Source: JAYZQT01 sp964412235 (GTDB lineage Bacteria > Pseudomonadota > Alphaproteobacteria > MPNO01 > UBA830). From it: a stretch of DNA of 53,211 nucleotides. The stretch lies in NCBI GenBank assembly GCA_964412235.1, contig CAYPNT010000013.1:1-53211 (forward strand), read 5' to 3'. How positions within the stretch are numbered: the first letter of the stretch is position 1; each line of letters opens with the position of its first letter. Below the pieces are notes generated by a model, which saw only the letters and a program-made list of their open reading frames with translations, was not told where the DNA came from and did no database searches. A program made the position numbers and the translations under genes. Shown one piece after another: positions 17,414-26,113 of the stretch.

Positions 17414-19522
17414 ATGTCTGGCGTAGATATACATGTTGGTTGCGATATTGGAGGGACCTTTACGGATATCGTTGCGCAAATGCCGGATGGAAAATTGCAC
17501 GTTCGAAAAGTTGCTTCCAGACAAGATGATCCCGGACAGTCCGTTGTTTCCGGCTTGTTAGACCTTTTAAAAGACATTGGTGCCTCATCAGCCGATGTCA
17601 GTGAGATTGTTCACGGCACTACGATTGGCTCAAATACCATATTACAAAAAACCGGCGCAAAAACGGGTCTTATTACGACAAAAGGTTTCAGAGACGTGCT
17701 CGAGATTGGTCGAATCCGTACGCCCAACATGTTTGATTTGACGTGGGAGAAGCCCGAGCCTCTGGTCCCTAGGCGCCACAGGCTTGAAGTGGGTGAAAGA
17801 ATAGGTGCGGACGGGGAGATAGTCGTTGCTCTACCCGAACACGAAGTAATAGACGCAGGCCAATTTCTCGTGGACGAGGGCATAGAAGCGTTGGCCGTCT
17901 GTTATATTAATTCGTTTGTTAACGCGGATCATGAAAAGCGTACGTCCGAGATCCTAAGTAAAGCTTTTCCAGATCTCCTTATCACCGCGTCCTGCGACGT
18001 GCTGCCTGAAATGAAAGAGTACGAGAGGACGTCTACCACAGTTGTTAATGCTTATCTATTGGCGGCAATGCGACGCTATTTAGAAAATCTTACACGAAAT
18101 CTTGGGGAGGCTGGTCTCAACGCACCCCTTCTGGTTGTGTCGTCTTCCGGCGGAATGCTCCCCGCAGAGGCAGCAAGCGATACACCTGTTTTTGCAGTTG
18201 GGTCTGGCCCGGCCGGCGGCGTAATGGGTGCGGCTCGCCTTGGTCAGGCAAACGGATTTCAAGACGCGATTGCATTCGATATGGGCGGGACGACGGCAAA
18301 GGCATCCATCATCGAAGCCGGCGAACCATTACTCACGACGGAGTATGAATTTCGTGAGGGAATTTCGTCCCCCAGCCGTTTTATCAAGGGTGGTGGCTAT
18401 ATGCTGAAGGTTCCCGCTATTGATATTGCTGAGGTCGGTGCTGGGGGCGGATCCATAGCGTGGGTGGATGAAGGGGGCCTACTCCAGGTGGGCCCAACGT
18501 CAGCAGGTGCCGATCCCGGACCGGCCTGTTACGGGCGGGGAAACGATCGGCCTACCGTAACCGACGCGAACGTTGTTCTAGGATTACTTAATCCGAATGG
18601 ATTGGTCGGCGGCAATCTGGAAATCGACCCTTTATTATCGGAAGCCGCTATAAAGACGAGGATTGGTGATCCGCTTGGTTTGGACCTCATCCAGGCGGCA
18701 TTTGGGATCCGCAGCCTTGCAAACGTCACGATGGCCAGAGCGATACGATCTGTTACCGTTGAGCGTGGACGCGATCCTCGCGATATGGCGCTGATGACCT
18801 TTGGTGGTTCCGGTCCGGTTCACGCCGTAGATGTTGCGGTTTTGTTGGGCATTACTACTGTTATTGTTCCCGCTATGTCCGGATTATTTAGCTCTGTCGG
18901 AATGTTGGCTTCCGATGTCGAACATAACTTTGTTAGAAGTCTATTGGCCCCGATTTCAACTCTTGATTTGGATGGCTTTTCCAAAGCGGTAGAAGGTTTG
19001 AGACAGGATGGAAATACGCGGCTTAGGTTGGATGGGTTTTCAAAGAAGAACATCCGCCTCTCCTTTAGCGCGGATCTGCGTTACGCAGGCCAATCATCAG
19101 AGCTGACCGTGGCCTTTGACCCCATAACTGTACGTACCGAAGGTTCCCGAATCCTGCACGACGCCTTTCAAGAATTGTATCTCGATACCTATGGGTACAA
19201 GAACGAAGAAACGGTCGAGCTTGTGAATATACGATTGGCTGCGCGGGGAGTTCGGTCAAATCATCTTGGGTTTGAAGGTTTGGAGAAAAACGTGATTACA
19301 GCGGAAACGGTGGAAGGGGAACGCCAAGCGTGGTTTTCATCAAAAAATAAATCTAATCTGATTACTACAATGCCGCGTGGAATAGTCGAACAACGAAACG
19401 TCGATGGTCCCGCAATTCTTGAGGCCTATGATACAACTATCGTTCTACCTCCAGGGGCGTCGGCTAGAACCGATGGCTGTGGCAGCATCGTGATAGATGT
19501 CCCAGAGAACGCAACAGAGTAA
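17414..19522 (+). CDS. hyuA: Hydantoinase A / oxoprolinase family subunit (second HyuAB pair)
   Basis: Second HyuA homologue, 702 residues. Hydant_A_N carries CDIGGTFTDIV at 9-19; the core has FDMGGTTAKA near 290, VGAGGGSIAW near 343 and SAGADPGPACYGRG near 365; a C-terminal domain of about 180 residues follows. Sequence around each motif differs clearly from the first HyuA (for example the HRLEVGER stretch and the C-terminal third), so this is an old paralogue rather than a recent duplicate. GAGGTGA precedes the ATG. Its HyuB partner begins 4 bases after its stop. The pair probably opens a different cyclic amide, or carboxylates a ketone, from the first pair. Confidence 0.93.
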   Translation: MSGVDIHVGCDIGGTFTDIVAQMPDGKLHVRKVASRQDDPGQSVVSGLLDLLKDIGASSADVSEIVHGTTIGSNTILQKTGAKTGLITTKGFRDVLEIGRIRTPNMFDLTWEKPEPLVPRRHRLEVGERIGADGEIVVALPEHEVIDAGQFLVDEGIEALAVCYINSFVNADHEKRTSEILSKAFPDLLITASCDVLPEMKEYERTSTTVVNAYLLAAMRRYLENLTRNLGEAGLNAPLLVVSSSGGMLPAEAASDTPVFAVGSGPAGGVMGAARLGQANGFQDAIAFDMGGTTAKASIIEAGEPLLTTEYEFREGISSPSRFIKGGGYMLKVPAIDIAEVGAGGGSIAWVDEGGLLQVGPTSAGADPGPACYGRGNDRPTVTDANVVLGLLNPNGLVGGNLEIDPLLSEAAIKTRIGDPLGLDLIQAAFGIRSLANVTMARAIRSVTVERGRDPRDMALMTFGGSGPVHAVDVAVLLGITTVIVPAMSGLFSSVGMLASDVEHNFVRSLLAPISTLDLDGFSKAVEGLRQDGNTRLRLDGFSKKNIRLSFSADLRYAGQSSELTVAFDPITVRTEGSRILHDAFQELYLDTYGYKNEETVELVNIRLAARGVRSNHLGFEGLEKNVITAETVEGERQAWFSSKNKSNLITTMPRGIVEQRNVDGPAILEAYDTTIVLPPGASARTDGCGSIVIDVPENATE

Positions 19523-19526
19523 ATAA

Positions 19527-21257
19527 ATGAATTCTAAATTAGATCCCATCACCTTCGCTGTGATTAAGAACGGTTTAGACGCAATCGTTGATGAAATGGC
19601 ATACGACGTAATACGGACTGCTCGGTCGGAGATCGTTAAAGATGTTATGGATTATTCCGCAGCAATTTGTGATGCCGGTGGAAGTATGATTGCTCAGGCC
19701 AAGACCGTCGCACTGCACTTGGGTGCTGTACCTGAAGCGATGGGTGTTGTTCTAGACCTGTATGGCGACGACCTACGTACAGGTGATGCGGTAATTCTTA
19801 ATGATCCGTACCAGGGAGGAATGCACCTTCCTGATATATTCATGTTTATGCCAATATTTTATGATGATGACCTTCAAGGCTTTACGGTGGTGATCTGTCA
19901 TCACACGGACGTTGGTGGGCGTGTTGCAGGATCCAATGCGAGCGACTCAAGTGAAATTTTTCAAGAGGGGTTGCGTATACCGGCTCTCAAATTTTTTGAA
20001 GAGGGAGTACAAAACGAGACACTATCAAAATTGATAGAAAAAAACGTGCGCATGCCGGATCGGGTCTTAGGTGACTTAAAGGCGCAATATGCAGCTTGTC
20101 AGACTGGTGCCCGTGAAATGTCTAAGTTATTTGAAAGACACGGCTCGACCATGGCCCAAACCTACTTTTGTGCGCTGCTCGATTATGCCGAGAGAATGAC
20201 ACGGGACGAAATTCGTAGATGGCCCGACGGGACATTTGAATTTACAGACTATATTGATGACGACGGTTTCTCGGATTCAGCACTTCCCATTAAGGTATCG
20301 GTAACCGTTCACGGCGACAGCGTAACGGTCGATTATGAAGGGTCTGCGTCCCAAGTACCGGCAGCTCTTAACTCCACCAAGTCGTATACAAATTCCTGCT
20401 CTTATTTATCCGTGAGGTGTGCTCTTACTGGTGATATACCTAACAATGCCGGGGTTTTTCGTGCAATAGACGTCAAGGCCCCTGAAGCTTCGATCGTCAA
20501 CCCTAAATTACCGGCTGCGTGTGCCGCGCGAGCTTTGACCGGTTATCGTATGGTCGACGCTATGTTCGGGGCGCTTGCGCAGATTGTACCAGATCGACTG
20601 CCGGCGGCCGGGGAGGGCGGAAACACGGTGGTATCAATTGGGGGTTATAGAACCGATGGTTCGCCTTTTATTATTGTCGATATGATTTGTGGCGCGTGGG
20701 GGGGGCGGCCCAACAAGGATGGTATTGAAGGTATTACCAATCCCTCGCAAAATCTGTCGAATACGCCCGTCGAAACAATGGAATCCCAGCACCCTGTGCG
20801 TGTAGAGGAGTATGGATTGGTGCCCGATAGTTGTGGTCCCGGGAAATATCGCGGGGGCTTGGGTCTCGTGCGCTCATATCGTTTGCTCGCAAAAGAAGCC
20901 GGTCTGCAACTGCGCGCCGACCGTATGAAAATTCGTCCCTATGGTCTTGCCGGCGGTGGAGAGGCTGCTCCCTCTGTAAATGAGATCATAAATGGAACCG
21001 GCGAGACAATTTCTCTTTCAAGCAAAATCAACAGGCCTATAAACGAGGGGGATGTCGTCAGGCACATCCAACCGGGAGGCGGGGGCTTTGGAAATCCGGA
21101 AAATCGGGCCCCGGACAAGGTTGCCTATGATGTATGGAATTCAAAAATCACGACTGAATATGCGATTCGTCACCACAAGGTAGTCGTTGACGAAATGACG
21201 GGCATGCTTGACGAAGACGCGACGGCAGCCCTACGGGCCGATAATGAAACCGCCTGA
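19527..21257 (+). CDS. hyuB: Hydantoinase B / oxoprolinase family subunit (second HyuAB pair)
   Basis: Second HyuB homologue, 576 residues, 60 longer than the first copy. Signatures: ILNDPYQGGMHLPDI near 91, ICHHTDVGG near 124, EGLRIPALKFFEEG near 150, a glycine-rich region SCGPGKYRGGLG near 435, and IQPGGGGFGNP near 514. The extra length is a C-terminal tail with AYDVWNSKITTEYAIRHHKV, also seen in longer HyuB proteins. It follows its HyuA at 4 bases, implying equal expression. After the stop come a hairpin pair and a strong bidirectional terminator shared with the convergent cold-shock gene. Confidence 0.93.
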   Translation: MNSKLDPITFAVIKNGLDAIVDEMAYDVIRTARSEIVKDVMDYSAAICDAGGSMIAQAKTVALHLGAVPEAMGVVLDLYGDDLRTGDAVILNDPYQGGMHLPDIFMFMPIFYDDDLQGFTVVICHHTDVGGRVAGSNASDSSEIFQEGLRIPALKFFEEGVQNETLSKLIEKNVRMPDRVLGDLKAQYAACQTGAREMSKLFERHGSTMAQTYFCALLDYAERMTRDEIRRWPDGTFEFTDYIDDDGFSDSALPIKVSVTVHGDSVTVDYEGSASQVPAALNSTKSYTNSCSYLSVRCALTGDIPNNAGVFRAIDVKAPEASIVNPKLPAACAARALTGYRMVDAMFGALAQIVPDRLPAAGEGGNTVVSIGGYRTDGSPFIIVDMICGAWGGRPNKDGIEGITNPSQNLSNTPVETMESQHPVRVEEYGLVPDSCGPGKYRGGLGLVRSYRLLAKEAGLQLRADRMKIRPYGLAGGGEAAPSVNEIINGTGETISLSSKINRPINEGDVVRHIQPGGGGFGNPENRAPDKVAYDVWNSKITTEYAIRHHKVVVDEMTGMLDEDATAALRADNETA

Positions 21258-21288
21258 GGATATGAAAAAAGACGCAAGGCTTTTGGGG

Positions 21289-21327
21289 AAAGGTCTCTGG
21301 ATACACAGACCTTTCTGTCGAGACAGA
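21289..21327 (+). other. Two overlapping, mutually exclusive hairpins downstream of hyuB
   Basis: AAAGGTCT (21289-21296) pairs with AGACCTTT (21307-21314) around a 10-base loop. TTCTGT (21313-21318) pairs with ACAGAA (21323-21328) around the tetraloop CGAG. The two stems share bases 21313-21314, so extending one shortens the other. No T-run follows, so neither is a classic terminator; they could be a 3'-end processing or RNA-stability element. Confidence 0.45.
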
Positions 21328-21349
21328 AGTAACCCGTTGTCGCTTTGAC

Positions 21350-21390
21350 TAAAAAAGGTGATCGGACGTCCGGCCACCTTCTTGTTTTGG
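21350..21390. terminator. Bidirectional terminator between hyuB and the cold-shock gene
   Basis: AAGGTG (21355-21360) pairs with CACCTT (21375-21380), with a 2x2 internal mismatch and an inner CGGA/TCCG stem. On the minus strand the stem runs directly into a T6 tract, ideal for ending the cold-shock mRNA. On the plus strand it is followed by CTTGTTTT, serving hyuB. Confidence 0.75.
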
Positions 21391-21402
21391 TATCAAACCG
21401 TA

Positions 21403-21612
21403 TTAATCTAGAGCGACAATATTATCCGCGCTTTCGCGGCCGTCCCGGCTAGGGGCTAATTCGAATTCAACTTTTTGGCCTTCACGTAAACCCGAAAGTC
21501 CAGCGCGTTCGACAGCAGAAATATGCACGAACGCATCTTTTCCTCCCTCGTCAGGTTCGATAAAACCAAATCCTTTTGTGGGATTAAACCATTTTACAGT
21601 CCCAGTCGGCAT
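21403..21612 (-). CDS. Cold-shock protein (CspA family)
   Basis: Single cold-shock domain, 69 residues from the ATG at 21612, chosen because AGGAG lies 6 bases upstream and MPTGTVKWFNPTKGFGFI is the standard family start; an upstream in-frame start would add ten unrelated residues. RNP1 is KGFGFI and RNP2 is DAFVHI, so it should bind single-stranded RNA/DNA as an RNA chaperone. The basic, aromatic surface (W9, F10, F17, F19) is intact. It ends 13 bases before the shared terminator. Its function is unrelated to the catabolic genes on either side, and it probably has its own promoter. Confidence 0.95.
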   Translation of the reverse strand: MPTGTVKWFNPTKGFGFIEPDEGGKDAFVHISAVERAGLSGLREGQKVEFELAPSRDGRESADNIVALD

Positions 21613-21673
21613 AGCTACTCCTTCATAGCAGTATATGCACATTCCCCAGTTCTGTGGGTTTTGCGCGGTCTAG

Positions 21674-21700
21674 ATCATACGGTCCGGGGTAGCAGGTCAG
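21674..21700 (-). promoter_or_regulatory. Possible promoter of the cold-shock gene
   Basis: On the minus strand TATGAT (21679-21674) could be a -10 box and CTGACC (21700-21695) a -35 box, with 15 bases between, slightly short of optimum. It would give a 5' leader of roughly 55 bases. The rest of the 190-base gap up to the TauD-like gene shows only short palindromes and no clear gene. Confidence 0.3.
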
Positions 21701-21802
21701 GCGTCGGCAACGTCGACAAGTACGCCTCGAGGTGTATCGATCACCACTAGCTTAGCGTTACATCGGCAATTAAGGCAAACGGTTTAATTTTTGCGGAATA
21801 TT

Positions 21803-22864
21803 TCAGATTTTTATTTGTTCGATGGTCTGCGCCGATTTAATACCTTTAGTACGGTTCGCAAATGCTGATGGCCGCGGTCGGATATTGGGGTTTTTCAACC
21901 AGAGTCGCCATAAGTGTCGACGTTTTCCTTTTTCCGACCAATCTAAGTAGGCTGTCCGAGAATGCATCGTCACGTGACTATTAAGAAGTTGGATGTCACC
22001 AATTTGGAATTCCATGGCAAAATGCAATTCTTCGTTGATGTCTGCTAACACTGAAAAAGCTTCCTTTTGCAGTACTGTGAGTGGGGGGGTTCCTGGTAGG
22101 GAGTGCCCCTTCTCGATATGTTTAAAGCCACCGGCGGTTACTAAATACCCGTCAAAATAGTTAAACACGGCCAACCGATACCACGGGTCCTCGTCAGCTT
22201 CGGTTTCGCCGTGTTTCGTCCAGAACATTTCTGTTGTTAATTCAGCTACTAAATCGGGCCTGCGACGAAGCATTTCGTTATGGACCGCCGGCGAACTTAC
22301 TATTTTAGATTTTCCACCTGTTTTACTGGTTTGAAGACACAATAGGCTTACGATGTCGCATTGATCACAGTGAAATAACATGTGCGCATTGGTCTGGTAT
22401 CCTCGGTGTTTGGGATTCTCGTAATCCTTTCCCAGGTCTGTGACGTGTCCAATCAGGTCACCTTCCGGATTATTTGAAATCGGTTCACCCAGTTGCAGTC
22501 CGATAATCCAGTACGCAATGGCAAGGTCTAATCGATCCCATTTTGTTACGGGCAAGCCACGTATTAATTTAAAACCGTTCCCGTCTTTCAACTCTATAAA
22601 AATTTTTATAATCTTCTGGCCAAACGCCCCTAAGTCGGTGTCAGAGCGCTCTAACTTTATCAACTTGCTTAAGTCGTCGCCGACGGTACGTCGGACACTT
22701 ATTATCGCCTCTTCAATAGTGGTGATGTCGGAGGGTGTTAGTTTATATATCCAATCTTTACGCGTAGACATTTCGTCACCGTTCCAGTTTGCTGGATCTA
22801 CGACAGGCTTGTTTCGACATGCCGGTTCACGTTCCGTAGCCGAATTTTGTGACAGAGCGACCAT
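21803..22864 (-). CDS. TauD/TfdA-like Fe(II)/2-oxoglutarate dioxygenase
   Basis: Non-haem iron dioxygenase of 353 residues from the ATG at 22864. The N-terminal pattern VVDPANWNGDEM...WIYKLT matches this subgroup, so the further upstream TTG at 22933 is less likely. The metal ligands are His165 and Asp167 (FHCDQCD) and distal His301 (TMHSRTAY), followed by a basic cluster with Arg315, Arg316 and Arg320 suited to 2-oxoglutarate. The protein resembles the uncharacterised TauD-like hydroxylases common in Alphaproteobacteria rather than true taurine dioxygenase. It is the last gene of a minus-strand array and sits 116 bases after the 3-hydroxyacyl-CoA dehydrogenase-like gene. It probably hydroxylates, or oxidatively removes, a side group of a small acid or amine. 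Confidence 0.88.
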   Translation of the reverse strand: MVALSQNSATEREPACRNKPVVDPANWNGDEMSTRKDWIYKLTPSDITTIEEAIISVRRTVGDDLSKLIKLERSDTDLGAFGQKIIKIFIELKDGNGFKLIRGLPVTKWDRLDLAIAYWIIGLQLGEPISNNPEGDLIGHVTDLGKDYENPKHRGYQTNAHMLFHCDQCDIVSLLCLQTSKTGGKSKIVSSPAVHNEMLRRRPDLVAELTTEMFWTKHGETEADEDPWYRLAVFNYFDGYLVTAGGFKHIEKGHSLPGTPPLTVLQKEAFSVLADINEELHFAMEFQIGDIQLLNSHVTMHSRTAYLDWSEKGKRRHLWRLWLKNPNIRPRPSAFANRTKGIKSAQTIEQIKI

Positions 22865-22980
22865 AAATAAATTATAGACAAAGCGGATGGGTATTGTCAC
22901 GCAAGCGCGTATAATTTGAACCGGTAACTTCAATGTGACAGGAGGTTTTGGTTCTAATTAAAAAGCCATCCTAAACGGCG

Positions 22981-24021
22981 TTATGAATGTAGGTATGGAT
23001 TTACTGCATTAGCAGCAGGACTGTTTTTTGGATCGATAACCCCACCTGGTGGTGCCAATAAACCTAAATGATCAATTAAGTCGATAATTTTTTTCAGCGT
23101 TTCTTGTTGATATTCATTTACATCGATATCACGGTAGTCATAGAAACCGTGCCGTTCTCGGAGGCCGTTTCGTCCTTCCTTCATATACCGTTCGGCAATT
23201 GCGGGGACCTCAAATCGATCGGAACCAAAAGCATCTCGCAGGTAGTTGCCAGCGTAATTAAGAATGTCATTTCCGCCCCAGTCGATAAACTCGATCAAGC
23301 CTAATATCGCGAAGCGTAACCCAAACCCCACCCTAACAGCCTTGTCTATTTCCTCTGCTGACGCGATCCCTTCTTCCACCGCGCGCGCAGCCTCCGACAT
23401 AGCAAGAGATTGTATACGTGGCACCACAAAACCGGGCTTCGCCTTTAATATGACGGGCACTTTTCCAATTGTTTCCAAAAACATTTTGAGTGTTTCTGTT
23501 ACACCGGAGTTTGTAGCAGTTCCAATACTCAGTTCAACAAGCGGTATAAGAAAGGCAGGATTGAGCCAGTGAGCATTTAGAAACCGTTCCGGTTTCGAGA
23601 CCAAGTTTGCTAGTTCATCGACAAGCATAGTAGACGTGGTGGAGGCAATAATCGCGTCGGCGGCGGTATGTTCGCAGATGATTGAAAAGGCATCTTGCTT
23701 GATCTTTAGCACTTCTGGGACAGCTTCAAAAATAAAGCCGACGTCTGTAAAGGCGTCTTTGACCTGCCCGAGGGAATAAATGGACACACGGTCAAGTATG
23801 GTGTCAACGTCATCGCTTTTAATTTGGCCGAGTTGTGCCATCAGTGAAACAGTACTTCGAATATCAGACATCGCGGAATTCGCCAATTCCGTATAAGATT
23901 CGTCATCTCGTTCCTTTACATCAACGAGACGGACCTCGTGTCCTGCGTATGCGAAAACGTGTGCCAGACCACGGCCCATTCGGCCAGCCCCAACGGCAAC
24001 GACGGAAGGTCTGTTATCCAT
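22981..24021 (-). CDS. 3-hydroxyacyl-CoA dehydrogenase-like NAD-dependent oxidoreductase
   Basis: A 346-residue dehydrogenase with an N-terminal Rossmann domain (GAGRMGRGLA at 12-21, acidic Asp near 34 favouring NAD) and a 3HCDH C-terminal domain. The catalytic His lies in LNAHWLNPAFLIPLVEL (about 165-181), the family H-x2-NP motif. It lacks the hydratase half of fatty-acid oxidation enzymes and is sized like lambda-crystallin, L-carnitine or L-gulonate dehydrogenase relatives, so a 3-hydroxy acid or its CoA ester is the expected substrate. Its start overlaps the end of the opine-dehydrogenase-like gene by 8 bases, a tight coupling of two NAD(P) oxidoreductases. Confidence 0.9.
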   Translation of the reverse strand: MDNRPSVVAVGAGRMGRGLAHVFAYAGHEVRLVDVKERDDESYTELANSAMSDIRSTVSLMAQLGQIKSDDVDTILDRVSIYSLGQVKDAFTDVGFIFEAVPEVLKIKQDAFSIICEHTAADAIIASTTSTMLVDELANLVSKPERFLNAHWLNPAFLIPLVELSIGTATNSGVTETLKMFLETIGKVPVILKAKPGFVVPRIQSLAMSEAARAVEEGIASAEEIDKAVRVGFGLRFAILGLIEFIDWGGNDILNYAGNYLRDAFGSDRFEVPAIAERYMKEGRNGLRERHGFYDYRDIDVNEYQQETLKKIIDLIDHLGLLAPPGGVIDPKNSPAANAVNPYLHS

Positions 24022-25105
24022 GGATTCCGTTGTGGAGCAGTTGGCGGACCTCTTCGATGTTTAAAGCTGAAAACCCAAGGTTTTCTATCGTCCGCCCGTT
24101 TGTTCTAAAATCTTTTCCAATTGCGGCTCCGCCAATCGCTAAAAGGCCCGCGGCTACAGGGCATGAAACGCCGGCCCAATCGCCGATCGAAACCAAGAGG
24201 GCCAGCCCGAAAGCGATATCTTCCAACATATAACGATGGTGAAAAAGGTCGATGTTTTCGCGCCAATCACTAGAATCAATTAGTTCATCATGCGAGGTAA
24301 GAGGATACATTAGGTCGCCATTTGCGACGCGGTTATAGTGATCGGCTAGTGCAAAGTGAGGTGCCTCATAACCGAGAGCTCGCCTGATAGCGACACGTTC
24401 ATTATCTAACGCATCTTGAACATTACGAACCACGTCTTGTGTTCCTTCATTGTGAATATCCCAGGTGTCAAAGTGAGACAGTGGTCCCGCATTCATTAGG
24501 ATTAGAGGAGAATGGATTATTGGTCCGTAGTTTAATAAAGCTGCGTCGAGCACGTCACTCCGCAATTCAGCTTCTGGAAACACCTCCTCTATTAGCGGGA
24601 ATGCGAGGTCTGATTCTTTTGCGGGAAAGATACCTGTGGGGAGGCGCTCGGTTCTCGTCGTAATACGAATAGAACCGTCGTTTTGCTTTCGGACTAGCCA
24701 AGGTAGAGTTCCAGCTTCGGCAACAATTACCTCGGCGTGATTGCCCGCGTCACGTATTTGTTGCGACATGACATAGCTGCCGAAGCTCCCAGGCGGGATA
24801 AATACGACCTGACCATCTTTTAGAATGGAAGCTAGGGCCGCGGATATACCGTTTTGGGCGGTAGCCGGAAGTGGAGCAAGGATTAATTGGGCCCCCTCAA
24901 CGGCCTCCGCAATATCGATAGTGGGAAGTGCAATTGGCACTTCTCTTTGACCGTTAGCATCGGTGACTGTCAGGAGTTGGTTTTTGAGAACAGGCGCAAA
25001 GGCATCTTTGTCTCGGCGCCAAAAGCGGACTTGATGGCCAGCTTCCGCCGCGTCGCAGGCTGCAGCATAACATCCATGTCCTCCGCCGATTACTGCTACA
25101 TCCAT
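24014..25105 (-). CDS. NAD/NADP octopine/nopaline dehydrogenase family protein
   Basis: A 363-residue member of the opine dehydrogenase family. It has an N-terminal NAD(P)-binding domain (VIGGGHGCYAAACDAAEAGH at 5-24) and a C-terminal helical octopine_DH domain with the conserved NYGPIIHSPLILMNAG (about 205-220), whose His is the proposed catalytic residue. True opine dehydrogenases reductively condense an amino acid with a 2-oxo acid; many bacterial homologues have unknown substrates. A PLP aminotransferase divergent from this array could supply or consume the 2-oxo acid/amino acid pair. It follows the quinone-reductase-like gene after 78 bases and overlaps the next gene. No Shine-Dalgarno sequence is obvious at the ATG. 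Confidence 0.9.
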   Translation of the reverse strand: MDVAVIGGGHGCYAAACDAAEAGHQVRFWRRDKDAFAPVLKNQLLTVTDANGQREVPIALPTIDIAEAVEGAQLILAPLPATAQNGISAALASILKDGQVVFIPPGSFGSYVMSQQIRDAGNHAEVIVAEAGTLPWLVRKQNDGSIRITTRTERLPTGIFPAKESDLAFPLIEEVFPEAELRSDVLDAALLNYGPIIHSPLILMNAGPLSHFDTWDIHNEGTQDVVRNVQDALDNERVAIRRALGYEAPHFALADHYNRVANGDLMYPLTSHDELIDSSDWRENIDLFHHRYMLEDIAFGLALLVSIGDWAGVSCPVAAGLLAIGGAAIGKDFRTNGRTIENLGFSALNIEEVRQLLHNGIHG

Positions 25106-25183
25106 GATCGATAAAGCATTTTGGTTACATCCAGTTTATCTTCAAACTTATAAATACTCGTTAGACCGAAAATAGTACGCCGA

Positions 25184-26113
25184 TTACCGCATCGTTAGAA
25201 CAATTTTACCCCGTGCGTGGTTTGTTTCACTCAATCGATAGGCTTCGATTGCATCAGAAAATGCAAAAACACTTCCAACGCTAGGTTTAACAGCCTCTGA
25301 CAATATTAATTCGATTATTCGTTCCACCCCGGAACGCATATAGCTAACGACAGGCGTTTCGACCCTTATATCGTCGCGGGGCGCTTCGTCAGGAATAGGT
25401 GCGGCATTGAGGCAGACTAAAAGTCCATTGGGACGCAAAACATCATATGAACGCTGGTGTGTCGTACCGCCGACGGTGTCGTACACAAGATCCAGACCCG
25501 AACACAATTCCACAAAATCTTGCGAATTATAGTCTATCACCTGATCCGCACCGAGCTCGGATACGAAATCTATGTTAGTTTCGCTGCACGTGGCGTAAAC
25601 AGTGGCTCCCATGGATTTACAATATTGGATAGAGAAGGCTCCCACGCCACCCGCGCCTGCGTGGATGAGAACTTTTGTGCCCTCTACGATTTGTGCAGTG
25701 TTTTCCAGGGCTGTCAGTACTGTGTGTCCCACCAGCGGTATTGACGCGGCGTCGACATGCGTGATGCTTGGGTGTTTTATAGCGGCAACGCCGGCGTCAA
25801 CCGTCAAGAGCTCGGCGTGGCTGCCCCAAAGATGAGGTGGGCACGTGCCGCATATTTCGTCACCCACATTAAAGTCCGTGACGTTTTCGCCCAATTCTAA
25901 AATTCTTCCCGAAAAATCGCGTCCCGCTACGTCTGGAAAATCGAGCTCAAAACGTGAACGGAGCATGCCTCCTCGAACTTTCCAATCTATCGGGTTGATC
26001 CCGGCAGCATGGACCTCCACAAGTACTTCATTTGCGGATGGTCGTGGATCGTCCACGTCCACAAGTTGCATTCCATCTAAAGTGCAGTAATCGTCATATA
26101 CAAGCGCTTTCAT
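25184..26113 (-). CDS. NADPH-dependent quinone reductase-like MDR oxidoreductase
   Basis: Medium-chain dehydrogenase/reductase of the zinc-free quinone oxidoreductase type, 309 residues from the ATG at 26113, which overlaps the stop of the TrmO-like gene as ATGA. A GroES-like N-terminal domain (MKALVYDDY to GDEICG, about 1-90) precedes the Rossmann domain with HAGAGGVGAFSIQ near 150-162 and the Ser/Glu strand end (ATCSETN) that tunes NADP(H) preference. No Cys-rich zinc-binding loop is present. Likely reactions are reduction of quinones, enones or acryloyl-CoA-like double bonds. The tight coupling to a TrmO-like gene is unexpected. Confidence 0.9.
   Translation of the reverse strand: MKALVYDDYCTLDGMQLVDVDDPRPSANEVLVEVHAAGINPIDWKVRGGMLRSRFELDFPDVAGRDFSGRILELGENVTDFNVGDEICGTCPPHLWGSHAELLTVDAGVAAIKHPSITHVDAASIPLVGHTVLTALENTAQIVEGTKVLIHAGAGGVGAFSIQYCKSMGATVYATCSETNIDFVSELGADQVIDYNSQDFVELCSGLDLVYDTVGGTTHQRSYDVLRPNGLLVCLNAAPIPDEAPRDDIRVETPVVSYMRSGVERIIELILSEAVKPSVGSVFAFSDAIEAYRLSETNHARGKIVLTMR

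Noticed and set aside
9031..21257. The two HyuAB pairs as a recent inverted duplication
   Set aside because: The copies differ throughout, including around the motifs, so they are old paralogues rather than a repeat.
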